A stretch of 64,000 bases of DNA from Pseudobdellovibrio exovorus JSS (GCF_000348725.1 NC_020813.1:2463563-2527562), one strand, 5' to 3'. Shown: positions 17,764 to 27,668, numbered from the stretch's first letter. Made by a program: numbers and translations. The notes: generated by a model not told the origin, from the letters alone.

Positions 17764-18504
17764 TCAATAAACGGGAGCATCTTTAAATCCTAAGCGACCG
17801 ACGAATGGCAACTTCAGAGCAGGCCTCCAGAAATCCACACCGAAGCTCATACCCAACAAGTTAACTTCGATACCTTCTGCTAAACCTAATGTGACCCCCA
17901 AGGCGCCGAGTGCAGATAATTGCACTCCGGTGCCACTTTCAGAAAAGCCCACCAGATCTCCGTTATCAATCCAGTCCTTCCCTATGGCATTCGATGGCAG
18001 CTCGACTCCTAATTCAGGAGTATGACGAATGATGTGTGAAACAAATGTGTTACTGTTAGGGCCGGGCCATGCACGATAAACACCTGCGTTCGGATAGTTT
18101 TCCGCTAACTCTTGGATTTTAGGAATCGCCGCTTCGGCTTTAGCTCCGCGTAATTCTTCAATCAACTGCACTTCAGCACCAAACCAGCGACGATCAGGAA
18201 TATCCTGTTCAATGACTACGGAAGTTCCCGTGCGATCTAAGCGGAATCCCATCACATGATAGGTGACATAGTGATCTGCATCTTTTGCCTTTGTTGCAAT
18301 CCAACAGTGAAGTGAAAAATTCCCACGCCAATTAATTGCCCGCGCACCATAGACATGGACAATCGCCTCTTTTTCTTCTTCAGGAAGTGGAGCTAATCCC
18401 ATGCTCGTGCGATCCGCCGTGCGCCAATCTGTATGTGAACACGAAGTGGCGAAGCAAACTCCTAAAACCAATGATGCCAGCAAAAGAATTTTTGAATATG
18501 TCAT
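17764..18504 (-). CDS. DUF3750 family lipoprotein
   Basis: 246 aa from the ATG at 18504, which gives a lipoprotein signal with lipobox FATSC; longer frames upstream have no ribosome site and would bury the signal. The segment YRAWPGPNSNTFVSHIIR, followed by PELGVELPSNAIGKDW, is the signature of DUF3750. Function unknown in the family. It sits immediately upstream of the metNIQ riboswitch, same strand, and may read through into it. Confidence 0.82.
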   Translation of the reverse strand: MTYSKILLLASLVLGVCFATSCSHTDWRTADRTSMGLAPLPEEEKEAIVHVYGARAINWRGNFSLHCWIATKAKDADHYVTYHVMGFRLDRTGTSVVIEQDIPDRRWFGAEVQLIEELRGAKAEAAIPKIQELAENYPNAGVYRAWPGPNSNTFVSHIIRHTPELGVELPSNAIGKDWIDNGDLVGFSESGTGVQLSALGALGVTLGLAEGIEVNLLGMSFGVDFWRPALKLPFVGRLGFKDAPVY

Positions 18505-18641
18505 ATTTTTAGGTCTATCTGACAAATAGGTCTGTGACCAATGAATAATTTTTAATTCTATCCTCATCACGTGGCACTGCTTCTGCAAACTCAATAGAAT
18601 TGATGATGTTTTATTCTTTTTTGACGTAGGGAGCACGTAAA

Positions 18642-19634
18642 ATGAAGCTCAGTAAATCGCTAGTGTCTATTTTGTTTTCAACGTTCGCCTTTTCGAGCGC
18701 ATGGGCGATGACAACAGTTCGTTTAGATGCCGCTGGCGGCTCTATGCAGTTCATGCCTGTCATGGATCAACAAAAGTCAGCGACATGTTATGCTTATACC
18801 GCCACACAGATGTATGACAGCTATCGCTTTGGACGCGAACACGACTCGCGTACTCAAGTTCTTTCATCACCTCAGGCTCTAGCTATTGAGTACACGCTAA
18901 ATGGAGCCGAAGATTTAGATTGGAACGGCGGCTACCCCGACCCCACACTCACTTATGCCATTGTAAACGGGACCTGCTCTTACCAAGATTTTAATGGCGA
19001 CTTAAATGGAAACTCTATTGATCAGTTCATGCAAAGCCTAGAAAGCGAGTTGAACGGGCTTAATCCCAACGGACCGGGCGCGGGCTTTGATAGCAATAGT
19101 CCTTTTACTCGTCATGATGATCCCCGTGCTGAAGCACTTAGAAATATCGCCATTCATCGCGCTTACCAAAGACAACGTCTTATGGAAAAAGCACAAGAGC
19201 GTGTCACCGAGCGCTGCCAAGAGCGAATCACATTAAGTGCTGCACCTCAAATGACCAAGGTGGATTTAGATGGAGCCACTCGCCTAGATAAATTAAAATC
19301 TTCTGTGCAAACAACCCTACAAAACAAGCACGCGGCAGCGATTGGAATGGTCTACTGCGAAGACTTTTTACGTGGGAATGGTGATCGCGTTGTCGATCAA
19401 AACGGTTTATTCCAACGCCTTGAGTGCAAAGAGTATCATGCCTCGGTTTTAGTGGGATGGCGTGGAAACAACAATCAAGTAGAAGAAGTTCTTTTGCGTA
19501 ATACCCGTGGAACCAGTTGTGATAAGTATGGGGATAAGTGGAAAACTCGCTGTGAAGCGGGCCAGCTTTGGATTCCGGCCGAAGATTTGGCGCTGAATGC
19601 TCAATATTTGTTGTTATTACAGGGCAGAGATTAA
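18642..19634 (+). CDS. Secreted papain-like cysteine peptidase-like protein
   Basis: 330 aa with signal peptide (SSAWAM). A papain-like triad is readable: MDQQKSATCYAYT (C49, with the oxyanion Gln at 43/44), EYHASVLVGWR (H266) and LLRNTRGTSC (N287). This matches the order Q-C-H-N of C1A peptidases, but Trp after the nucleophile is Tyr and the central region carries a long charged helix (about 160-195). It could be a protease or an inactive relative. The upstream gene is divergent, leaving 137 bases for promoters. Confidence 0.78.
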   Translation: MKLSKSLVSILFSTFAFSSAWAMTTVRLDAAGGSMQFMPVMDQQKSATCYAYTATQMYDSYRFGREHDSRTQVLSSPQALAIEYTLNGAEDLDWNGGYPDPTLTYAIVNGTCSYQDFNGDLNGNSIDQFMQSLESELNGLNPNGPGAGFDSNSPFTRHDDPRAEALRNIAIHRAYQRQRLMEKAQERVTERCQERITLSAAPQMTKVDLDGATRLDKLKSSVQTTLQNKHAAAIGMVYCEDFLRGNGDRVVDQNGLFQRLECKEYHASVLVGWRGNNNQVEEVLLRNTRGTSCDKYGDKWKTRCEAGQLWIPAEDLALNAQYLLLLQGRD

Positions 19635-19644
19635 ACAAGCCCGA

Positions 19645-19959
19645 TTAAACTTCGATGATTTTCACTTCTGCCATGTGCTGTTCCATCTGCTGAACCCGCT
19701 CTTGAATCGCGGGTTCATTTTGCTGCAAAGCCAGCTGTTCAATCTCGCGACCAAGCTCGCCGAGTTCATCAAATCCAAAACTTCCACAGATACCCGCCAA
19801 GATATGACCCACATCTGAAATTTTTTGCCAGTTACTTTGACTTAATGCCACTTTAAGGTCGTGAATGTTTTCACGACGAGCTTCTAGAAATCGTGGCAAC
19901 ATGTGCATCAGCTCGGATTCGACATTAACTGTTTTGGGAAGAGATATGTTGCTTTTCAT
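19645..19959 (-). CDS. Histidine-containing phosphotransfer (Hpt) protein
   Basis: 104 aa all-helical protein; the phosphoacceptor His lies in ISDVGHILAGICGSFGFDEL, which matches the Hpt consensus (H-x-L/I-x-G-x-x-x-x-x-G). It overlaps the 3' end of the hybrid kinase by 35 bases, so the two are translationally coupled. It probably takes phosphate from the kinase's receiver domain and passes it to a response regulator elsewhere. Confidence 0.88.
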   Translation of the reverse strand: MKSNISLPKTVNVESELMHMLPRFLEARRENIHDLKVALSQSNWQKISDVGHILAGICGSFGFDELGELGREIEQLALQQNEPAIQERVQQMEQHMAEVKIIEV

Positions 19960-21769
19960 AATTATCCTTTGCGCGAATCGCTTGGTCTAAAATTGAAAAT
20001 AGATCTTTTTTCTTAAATGGTTTTGATAAATACAAGTTACAGCCAATTTTCAGACACATCTCGCGCTCTGATTCATAGGCCTGTGCCGTCAGAGCCACGA
20101 TCACTGTGGGCCGTAGCTTCTTTTCTTTTTCAAGTTGACGAATTTTTTGTACCGCCTCTGAACCATTCATCACAGGCATCTGCATATCCATTAAAATCAC
20201 GTCAAAGCTCTGTTGCTCAAAAAGATTTAAAGCTTGCTGCCCATCACTACCAGAAGTGATCTGCATTCCAGCCGGAGCCAAATAGTGTTGTATCAACTGC
20301 CTGTTGTCTTCAACATCATCTACAATCAAGATACTTTTTTGTCTGAAGTGTTCAATATCCACAGCGGCTGCCGCCGGTGCGGGCTTCGCCGTCACGTCTT
20401 GTGCCTTAAATACTGTCGGCATCACCACAGTAAAACGACTTCTTTTGCCTAACTCACTTTCCACATGAATCGTGGCATTTGCTAGATTTAATATCTTTTT
20501 ACTAATAAATAGCCCTAATCCTGTCCCACCATATTGGCGAGCCGTAGAAACATCGGCCTGCTGGAATGGCTTAAATATCCTTTTCATTTGAGCGGTCGTC
20601 ATTCCTAAACCCGTATCTGCCACCACCAGACAAAGTTGATCAGACTTAGGACGCATAATTTGCAAGCGCACTTCACCTTTATCTGTAAATTTAATCGCAT
20701 TACCAATTAAATTGATCACAACCTGTCTTAGACGATTGCCATCCATCTGACAAATAAGTCCTACTGGTAGTTGATTTTCAAAAACCAACTCAATTTTTTT
20801 CTGTTCCGCCCGAGGTAACATCATCTGCTGGATTTCATCTAACCATACAGAAAGCTCAACCCACGAAGGCTCTAACTGCATTTCGCCAGCCTCGATTTTC
20901 GATAGATCCAGAATGTCATTCACAATACGCAGAAGCATGTCTCCTGATTTTCTAAAGACACCCACATAATTTTTCTGTTTATCATTTAACGGCGTCTCTT
21001 CTAAGAGTTCAGACATTCCGATAATCGCATTCAACGGCGTGCGCACTTCGTGGCTCATCATTGATAAGAATTGAGTTTTAAATTCTGAAGCTTGTACAGC
21101 CATTTCACGCGCACGCAGCAACTCTTCTTCGTGCCGTTCACGCAGGCGGGCATCACGAAAAACACCCCACATAGCTAAAGTGAAAATAACAAAAGCCAAA
21201 ATTCCCACTTGATAAAAAAGTTTTTCGGCAGAGCCCGCCGCTTTTTTTGCATTTTGCTGAGCTCGATCAAGATCGCTCTTAATATCATCTAATAAGTTGG
21301 AATAGCTCACTTCAAGGTCAGCCGATGTCCGTCGACCAACACCTGTAAAGATGACTTGCAAAGGGTCCGTCAAACCTTCATCCCGCAGACTGACAGACTC
21401 TTTCATGTAATTAAATTTTTTCTTAAGCGAGTCCTCATACAATGAAATTTGCTCGCGAGCTGGCGTACCACCATTTTTTTTAAGGCCTTCGATATTGCTC
21501 CAGATCTGCGAATCGACTTCAGTGTAAGGTGCCAGATAACGGCGCTTATTCGTCAATAAAAAACCAAGCTGGCTGATCTCGGCATCTTTTTGCATGCGAT
21601 CAATGTCCGTTAAAGACTTTGCAAACTCATAGCGATCAATCAGGGCTGCCGTATCCACACGATAATTATTTAAAGCGATCAAAGCAAAACAGAAAATAAT
21701 AAACAGTAAAAAGCTTCCCGCCACATACAGAAGTAAAATTTTATTCTTTGATGAGGATTTAAAAATCAT
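19925..21769 (-). CDS. Hybrid sensor histidine kinase (CHASE3-like, HisKA, HATPase, REC)
   Basis: 614 aa. TM1 at about 11-34; a periplasmic helical domain with QLGFLLTNKRRYLAPY resembles CHASE3; TM2 at about 186-204. The H-box is SHEVRTPLNAIIG with phospho-His 240. ATP-binding boxes VINLIGNAIKF (N), VADTGLGM (G1) and GGTGLGLFI (G2) follow. A receiver domain begins ILIVDDVEDN with acceptor Asp in VILMDMQMPVMNG and Lys in LSKPF. Operon of barrel, kinase, Hpt: the start overlaps the barrel gene stop by 4 bases. Signal unknown, but linkage suggests envelope sensing. Confidence 0.95.
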   Translation of the reverse strand: MIFKSSSKNKILLLYVAGSFLLFIIFCFALIALNNYRVDTAALIDRYEFAKSLTDIDRMQKDAEISQLGFLLTNKRRYLAPYTEVDSQIWSNIEGLKKNGGTPAREQISLYEDSLKKKFNYMKESVSLRDEGLTDPLQVIFTGVGRRTSADLEVSYSNLLDDIKSDLDRAQQNAKKAAGSAEKLFYQVGILAFVIFTLAMWGVFRDARLRERHEEELLRAREMAVQASEFKTQFLSMMSHEVRTPLNAIIGMSELLEETPLNDKQKNYVGVFRKSGDMLLRIVNDILDLSKIEAGEMQLEPSWVELSVWLDEIQQMMLPRAEQKKIELVFENQLPVGLICQMDGNRLRQVVINLIGNAIKFTDKGEVRLQIMRPKSDQLCLVVADTGLGMTTAQMKRIFKPFQQADVSTARQYGGTGLGLFISKKILNLANATIHVESELGKRSRFTVVMPTVFKAQDVTAKPAPAAAAVDIEHFRQKSILIVDDVEDNRQLIQHYLAPAGMQITSGSDGQQALNLFEQQSFDVILMDMQMPVMNGSEAVQKIRQLEKEKKLRPTVIVALTAQAYESEREMCLKIGCNLYLSKPFKKKDLFSILDQAIRAKDNYEKQHISSQNS

Positions 21770-23505
21770 GGTGTGCCCCCTTTAGTGGGCTGTTCTCCTT
21801 GGCTGCACGTTTCAACCAATAAATCCACGTCCATTGTAGCGTCTGGAGCCACATAGGTATCACTCGCCACCGCGAAGTGTAAAATGCGGCCTTTTTTCTC
21901 TGGCGAATATAAAACACCCTGTAATTCAGAAACCAATGAGTTTTCGACCAGCTTAGCCACATCTAAATTTAACTGTCCTAATCGTCCGGCAGATCCCTTT
22001 GTCAGCAGTTCACGCAGGAAGTAGTCATTGGGTGTTTCTTTTCCTCTGAAAAAATTCGTATTGATATTATCTTTCCAATCAGCTGTTTCGTGAAGCTCGC
22101 CGGAGCAAACCTTTGCATTTAAAATACAAAGAATCTCGCTGTCTTTACTGCTAGCTGTACCACCGGCATCTACACCGCGCGCTAGTTTGTGCACTTTCAT
22201 CCGTAATTGAGCCCCTTCCACTTTAATCACCTGCTCCATCGGAGGTAATGCAGACAGATCTATTGTGAAAATAACCATTGTGTCTTTAACAGAGGGAACC
22301 GCACTTGTAGCTCCTTGATTGCCTTCACCAATACTGCGAACGACAAAACGGCGACTGGCCGAAGACACATAGGGCAGACCAGATAGATTTTGATACTCGG
22401 CAGGTGTAATCTTCCGTGCCAGCACACTCCAGCGACGGCGTTTAGGCTCACACCTTTCCGTTGTGTTCACCACTTCCACTTCATGAACTTTTTTAACCAC
22501 TGTTACCGGAGGCGAAGGAACTCTAACAGGAACTGGGACTTCCACCCTGACAGGTACTTCCACAGGGACGGGAACTTCCACTCGAACTGGAACCTCGACT
22601 CGTACTGGTACAGGTACTTCCACTCTTTTGACGAGGACTGGTTTTTCAATTTGATAAGCCGGTAAATATTTAAAAACTAAAAGTCCGCGAAAGCTGTCTC
22701 CGACTTTTCCGGCGCCACCATCAACACCTGCCACGGAAAAACCAAGATCAAAGCGAGCATTATCACGTAAGGCATATTGAAATCCTAAATACACATCACC
22801 AGGACCATCTTTAAACTTTTTCAAATAATTCAACTGTGTTTCTAGATTGACAGCGAAGCTCTGTCCCACAGGAACACGCACCCCTGTTCCAAAAAGATAC
22901 TGTGTTGAATAATCTAAACTCTGATGTTGGGCTTTGCCAAAGTGTTGAGTGCCTAAGTTGATGACCCATGTGAAGTAATTGAAATTTTTTTCCAAAGCCA
23001 AACGTAAAGCGAGTCCTAAAGACTCATTCGAAACGAAATTATTTTTGCCACCCGTCGGTAAAATAACTTGGCCCCCCAACGATAGACCCATAAAACTTTG
23101 AAAGCGGTTTAGGAATTCATACTCGACCCCTAAGGTCACATCACCCATCAAAAACTTATCTGTGCGCAAATCTTGTCTTTGAACCGAATGCAGCGGTAAT
23201 CCCAACGACACATTCCATTTTTGTGCAAACGAGTACTGCACCCCCATGTCTAGGGTGGTGATGCTCGCCACAATCGTATTGCGATTCTGTCCATTCGCAT
23301 CGAATTCCACCAGCGGCGAACTGACAGAGTTCACTTGCAGCACATAAAAGAAGGTATTTCTAGGAGTTAATTTTTCATTCAGAACATGACCACTTAACGA
23401 ATCTTCTAACAGAGTATAACTGAAATTATAACTTGGCTTGATGGACTGGATGTTCACTTGCGCCACCGCTTTGGTTAAAAAACCATTAAGAAAAATTAAC
23501 ATCAT
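21766..23505 (-). CDS. Outer-membrane beta-barrel protein with VPV repeat and C-terminal DNRLRE-like domain
   Basis: 579 aa from the ATG at 23505. Residues 20-290 alternate hydrophobic and polar like a porin-type barrel (LTLGVEYEFLN, SLGLALRLALEK, VYLGFQYALRDN). About 295-345 is a Pro-Val repeat, VEVPVPV/VRVEVPV, likely a rigid rod. The C-terminal part (FTIDLSALPPMEQVIKVEGA, AQLRMKVHKLAR) resembles DNRLRE carbohydrate-binding modules. The open frame continues upstream without a standard start codon to give a better signal peptide (see findings). First gene of the kinase operon; ATGA overlap with the kinase. Confidence 0.8.
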   Translation of the reverse strand: MMLIFLNGFLTKAVAQVNIQSIKPSYNFSYTLLEDSLSGHVLNEKLTPRNTFFYVLQVNSVSSPLVEFDANGQNRNTIVASITTLDMGVQYSFAQKWNVSLGLPLHSVQRQDLRTDKFLMGDVTLGVEYEFLNRFQSFMGLSLGGQVILPTGGKNNFVSNESLGLALRLALEKNFNYFTWVINLGTQHFGKAQHQSLDYSTQYLFGTGVRVPVGQSFAVNLETQLNYLKKFKDGPGDVYLGFQYALRDNARFDLGFSVAGVDGGAGKVGDSFRGLLVFKYLPAYQIEKPVLVKRVEVPVPVRVEVPVRVEVPVPVEVPVRVEVPVPVRVPSPPVTVVKKVHEVEVVNTTERCEPKRRRWSVLARKITPAEYQNLSGLPYVSSASRRFVVRSIGEGNQGATSAVPSVKDTMVIFTIDLSALPPMEQVIKVEGAQLRMKVHKLARGVDAGGTASSKDSEILCILNAKVCSGELHETADWKDNINTNFFRGKETPNDYFLRELLTKGSAGRLGQLNLDVAKLVENSLVSELQGVLYSPEKKGRILHFAVASDTYVAPDATMDVDLLVETCSQGEQPTKGGTP

Positions 23506-23638
23506 AAAACCAAGGCCATACTTTTTGATAAGAACACCTCATGCTGTTGAACTTCTCAGGAATCACTATACAATCAAATTCACATCGTTAATAGTTTTTT
23601 GTTTGTTTAGTCGTGACGATCTCAAATTGAGGAGAAAG

Positions 23639-24304
23639 ATGAACGCAGAATTACTCGCTTGGCAGATCGGTCGCAACATTCGATTTTATCGAAATCGTTT
23701 CGGTCTGACACAGAAAGAAGTCTGCAGTCGGATGAAATGTGATCGTCGATTCTATCAAAGAATTGAAGTGGGAAAAGCACGCACGACAGTCGCCACTTTA
23801 AATCGTATTGCCGATATTCTTTCTGTTCCCGTCCATGATTTGATGTCAGTGAATAAGTTAGTCTTAGATGATGAAGCTTCTTTACTTCTTTTTGATTGGA
23901 ACCACGTCGATACAGAGAATACCGCCATTTGGTATCGCAACCAGCAATTTGAAATTTTAAAAGTAAATAACTCTTTTAGCGATTTGATTGGTGTAACGTC
24001 TGAAAAAATTGTAGGACAAAAACTTTTTCAATTCCTTTCTGCAGAAAATCGCGATCTTTCCAATATTCTAGCGGACTGTGAATCAAAGGGTCTGACTAAT
24101 TTTTATTTCTCTTACTTCAAAGAAAAAGACCACAGCTTTCCTCTACAGATCCATCCCATACCTTGTTTTAAAATCAATGGTGAATATCTAGGTAGTCTGT
24201 CTTTCGCTGTACCAATTAGATCCAACCCGAAAATTCAACAACTTTTAATCCCATTCATCCAACACCTTTTCCACTACAGTCCCATTTTGATGGCTTCAAA
24301 ATAA
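23639..24304 (+). CDS. XRE-family regulator with PAS domain
   Basis: 221 aa from the ATG at 23639, directly after GGAG; a longer frame upstream would run into the divergent barrel promoter. N-terminal HTH: RNRFGLTQKEVCSRMKCDRR, then EVGKARTTVATLNRIADIL. A PAS-like domain follows (WYRNQQFEILKVNNSFSDLI, VGQKLFQFL). It is divergent from the barrel/kinase/Hpt operon and probably regulates that operon or the repeat protein downstream. Ligand unknown. Confidence 0.87.
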   Translation: MNAELLAWQIGRNIRFYRNRFGLTQKEVCSRMKCDRRFYQRIEVGKARTTVATLNRIADILSVPVHDLMSVNKLVLDDEASLLLFDWNHVDTENTAIWYRNQQFEILKVNNSFSDLIGVTSEKIVGQKLFQFLSAENRDLSNILADCESKGLTNFYFSYFKEKDHSFPLQIHPIPCFKINGEYLGSLSFAVPIRSNPKIQQLLIPFIQHLFHYSPILMASK

Positions 24305-24367
24305 AACACTGAGGTGGTAGTTTTTTACCAACTTTTTTTAAATTTTTTTTCATGCGTAAATTTAAAT

Positions 24368-27100
24368 ATGAAAACAAAATCCTATTTTCACGTAGTTTGT
24401 TTGGTTTCAATACCTCCTACTTCTACCTCTTTCATGGCGATTTTATTTTTAGCCCTCCTTGCTTTCAACTCAGCCTGTAGTAAACGCGCTTCCTTTAACG
24501 GAACTCCCGCACAACTAGAAGTGAGTACAAACAAATTAGAATTTTCATCTTTGCAGGCTGGTGAGGTTGAAAGACGAACCTTTCAAATTACAAATAAAGG
24601 CGACACGACCGCTTCTTTAAAAAATTGGGCTCAGTTAGAAAATCCCTTTAAAATTTTAAAGCCAACCGAAGTCGCTTCAGGTGTTCCTCTGTGCGGAGGA
24701 GACTTAGCCGCCCACTCTTCGTGCCATGTTGTTGTCGAGTTCCGCCCCGAGAGTATCGGGAGTTTTACACAAGAATTTTCTGCAAAGTTCAAAAGTAGTT
24801 TAGCGACGGAAACGGCATTAAGTCTAAATGTTAAAGGCCAAGGTATTCCGGCACCGGCTGCAGTTCTTACATTTGACTCAGGAGACCTTTGGGACTTCGG
24901 TAATCAGTTCGTCGGCTCTAGTCAGTCGAAAGTTATTTCAATCCACAATACGGGAACAGCCTCGGCACAAATTTTAACGACCTCATTTTTGAATAATCCT
25001 TTTTCCTATCTAGGTGGAAACTTCCCTGGTACTGGCGGAACCTGCTCGAACACTTTGACGGCAGGTCAATCTTGTACTTTTGCAGTGGTGTTCAATCCCA
25101 GCATTACAGGAAACTTCGCTTCACAATTTTTGGTGCAATATCATGATTCACGCCAACTCCAAATCAGCTCTTTTGATATCCTCGGACAAGGGCAAAACAC
25201 TTTAGAAGCCACCTTAGGTATTACAGAGGGATCTTTACTTCACTTTGGTTATTTAGATGTGGGACAAACTCGCGTCCTCAGCGTTACGTTGAATAACTCC
25301 GGTGGAACTGATGCCACATCGATTAGTGCTAGTTCCCTTTCAGGAGCTTTTCAATTTGTAGGTGGTAATTATCCTGGAACTGGAGGCACCTGTAGCGCCA
25401 CTCTTGCTGCCGGTGACAGTTGTGTTTTAAGATTAGTTTTTTCTCCGACAGTATCTGGATTTGTGTCAGACTCCTTAACTTTAAATTACACGCACACTTT
25501 TGGATTTAGATCACTTCAGTTAGGTCTGGATGGAACAGGTTCTTCTCTTTTGGAAGCTCAACTTGATTTTTCACTGGGGTCTTTATTTAACTTTGGCTCT
25601 GTCGATGTCAACACGATACAAAATACCACTTTAACTGTAACTAATACTGGTGATATCGAAGCCTCTTTTATTACTCCGTCGCCATTATCAGGTTCACTTT
25701 CCTTTTTGGGAAATAGCTTCCCTGGCACTGGTGGAACCTGTGGATCTACCCTCGCTGCTGGCCAAAGTTGTATTGTTCTGGTTTCCTTTGCTCCGCTGAT
25801 CGGAGGCTTGGTTTCTAAAACTCTGTCTATGCAGTATTTCAATGGAACTCAGGCGGCAACCACTTCTATCGTCTTCACCGGAACGGCTATTCCTAAAGGA
25901 ATCTTAGATACCAGCTTTGGAACTAATGGATTAACACAGTTGCAGATAGATGTTTTGCAATCAGTTAAAAGCCTTGAAATTCAGAGCGATCAAAAGATCG
26001 TCTTGGCCAGTGAGATTTCCAATGGAACTCACAGCGACTTTGCTTTAATTCGTTTAAATACAAATGGCAGTCTAGACACGACTTTTGGAAGCTCAGGACT
26101 GACTCGTTCGGATTTAGGTTCGGCATCTGATGACAAATTAAATTCCTCTACACAACAAAGTGATGGAAAAATTCTGCTCAGTGGTCAATCGAACAATGGG
26201 ATTGCTTTAGCTCGCTATAATGCCAACGGCACATTGGATACGAGTTTTAATAGCAATGGTTTAATCAGCGGAGTCAACGGACTTTTAATCAGTTTAACCA
26301 ATAGCTCTGAAGCTGGATACTGTGCTGCTGTGAGTTCCGCTGGACATATTACCTTAGTGGGCGAACTCGCTAGTGGTAATAACAACAGCTTCGCAGCCCA
26401 ATTTACCTCTGGCGGAGCCGCACGACTTCTGACCTTCGGATTACTAGGATATCGCACTTACGATTTTGGTTCGGGTGGCGATGATGGTTTGAAAACCTCT
26501 CGCTCTGACAGTGCCGATCGTATTGTTGTCAGCGGCTATCGTATGGCTTCAGGTACAAAGCGTGCCCTTATCGCCCGCACACATCTAGCAGGAAATTTAG
26601 ACTCCTCTTTCGGAAGTAATGGAGTTGCCACTGCGGATCTGAGTGGGACTGGTCATAACAATGAACTTTTCGACTTCGCTTTTCAAAGTGATGGAAAAAT
26701 CGTCGCTGTGGGTATAACGAACAATGCCTCGAACAATCAAGATGTGGTCGCTATTCGCCTGAACAGCAATGGTAGCTTTGACAGCAACTTTGGAAGTGGA
26801 GGCATTGTACGACTCGATTTGGGTAGCAATGTGGACAGCGCCACTTCTGTTGCTATCGATGCAAATGGAAAAATTTTAATTGCTGGAAACACTCAGCATA
26901 ATGGCAATTTAGCTCCGGCTGTGATTCGTCTGAATAGCAACGGAGCCCGCGATATTTCGTTCGGCAATAATGGTGTCTTCTTACAACCTTTTTCGGGAAA
27001 AGATGCTTACATTTACAACGTAAAAATTCAGTCTGATGGAAAAATCATTACCGCAGGCCGAGTCGAATTTGAAGCTTTAGTTATGCGACATTTACCTTAA
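24368..27100 (+). CDS. Large secreted choice-of-anchor-D / delta-60 repeat protein
   Basis: 910 aa from the ATG at 24368 (signal segment ending LLAFNSACSKR; the Cys could be acylated although the lipobox is imperfect). Four immunoglobulin-like choice-of-anchor-D repeats span about 50-520, each with GTGGTCS or a variant, then TLAAGQSC and FxP. The rest carries delta-60 repeats: IQSDQKIVLAS, IRLNTNGSLDTTFGSSG and many variants, a probable beta-propeller. A surface adhesin-like role is inferred. It starts 64 bases after the HTH-PAS gene and is followed by a response regulator. Confidence 0.88.
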   Translation: MKTKSYFHVVCLVSIPPTSTSFMAILFLALLAFNSACSKRASFNGTPAQLEVSTNKLEFSSLQAGEVERRTFQITNKGDTTASLKNWAQLENPFKILKPTEVASGVPLCGGDLAAHSSCHVVVEFRPESIGSFTQEFSAKFKSSLATETALSLNVKGQGIPAPAAVLTFDSGDLWDFGNQFVGSSQSKVISIHNTGTASAQILTTSFLNNPFSYLGGNFPGTGGTCSNTLTAGQSCTFAVVFNPSITGNFASQFLVQYHDSRQLQISSFDILGQGQNTLEATLGITEGSLLHFGYLDVGQTRVLSVTLNNSGGTDATSISASSLSGAFQFVGGNYPGTGGTCSATLAAGDSCVLRLVFSPTVSGFVSDSLTLNYTHTFGFRSLQLGLDGTGSSLLEAQLDFSLGSLFNFGSVDVNTIQNTTLTVTNTGDIEASFITPSPLSGSLSFLGNSFPGTGGTCGSTLAAGQSCIVLVSFAPLIGGLVSKTLSMQYFNGTQAATTSIVFTGTAIPKGILDTSFGTNGLTQLQIDVLQSVKSLEIQSDQKIVLASEISNGTHSDFALIRLNTNGSLDTTFGSSGLTRSDLGSASDDKLNSSTQQSDGKILLSGQSNNGIALARYNANGTLDTSFNSNGLISGVNGLLISLTNSSEAGYCAAVSSAGHITLVGELASGNNNSFAAQFTSGGAARLLTFGLLGYRTYDFGSGGDDGLKTSRSDSADRIVVSGYRMASGTKRALIARTHLAGNLDSSFGSNGVATADLSGTGHNNELFDFAFQSDGKIVAVGITNNASNNQDVVAIRLNSNGSFDSNFGSGGIVRLDLGSNVDSATSVAIDANGKILIAGNTQHNGNLAPAVIRLNSNGARDISFGNNGVFLQPFSGKDAYIYNVKIQSDGKIITAGRVEFEALVMRHLP

Positions 27101-27127
27101 AAACAGCACGTTATAAGAGGGGTATTT

Positions 27128-27520
27128 ATGAGTATTGCAAGAATTGAAAAGAAGAAAATCTTAATTGTCGACAACGAGCCGACTTTAAACGAGCCACTCG
27201 CTGACTTTATGATCGGATTGGGGATACAAATTTATCAGGTCCCCAGCCTAGAGCGCGCCTTAGAGCATATCCGCATCCAAAAGCCAGATCTTATCTTATT
27301 AGATTACCAGCTTAAAAGTGCCAATGGTGTCAGCGGTCTTGAAAGCTTACGACAGCACAAAATAAAAGTTCCTATTATTGTCATGACGCGTGATACATCA
27401 CCCCAAACCTATCGTGGAATATGGTCTCAAGAAGATGTGCGTGATTATTTTATCAAACCTTTGGACTGTCAGTCCCTTCTGCGCTCGGCTCAAATCGTCT
27501 TAGAAAGGGAGCCCGCTTAA
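27128..27520 (+). CDS. Single-domain response regulator
   Basis: 130 aa receiver: KKILIVDNEPT (acid pocket; second acidic residue is Asn-Glu), acceptor Asp in LILLDYQL, Thr in VMTRDT, and Lys in YFIKPLD. No output domain. It follows the delta-60 protein by 27 bases and AGAGGGG precedes it. It is a possible partner for the Hpt protein encoded at 19645-19959. Confidence 0.9.
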   Translation: MSIARIEKKKILIVDNEPTLNEPLADFMIGLGIQIYQVPSLERALEHIRIQKPDLILLDYQLKSANGVSGLESLRQHKIKVPIIVMTRDTSPQTYRGIWSQEDVRDYFIKPLDCQSLLRSAQIVLEREPA

Positions 27521-27668
27521 GCTCTCATCGTAAACACAACGTGGTCTCTTAGCGAGAGTCCACGTCAAGATAACGTCAAGATCGAAACTATCGTTTTTTT
27601 GAATTTCAATCTGGAATTTCATTAAGAATTATTGCATGCTGAACACCTGAATATTATTCGAGGTGAGC

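Noticed and set aside
22490-22640. Short repeated DNA units that could suggest a CRISPR or VNTR array
   Set aside because: They encode the Pro-Val rod of the barrel protein in frame; spacing is not constant and there are no spacers.
27539-27565. Strong hairpin after the response regulator as a terminator
   Set aside because: ACGTGG/CCACGT stem is clear but no U tract follows; left uncalled.
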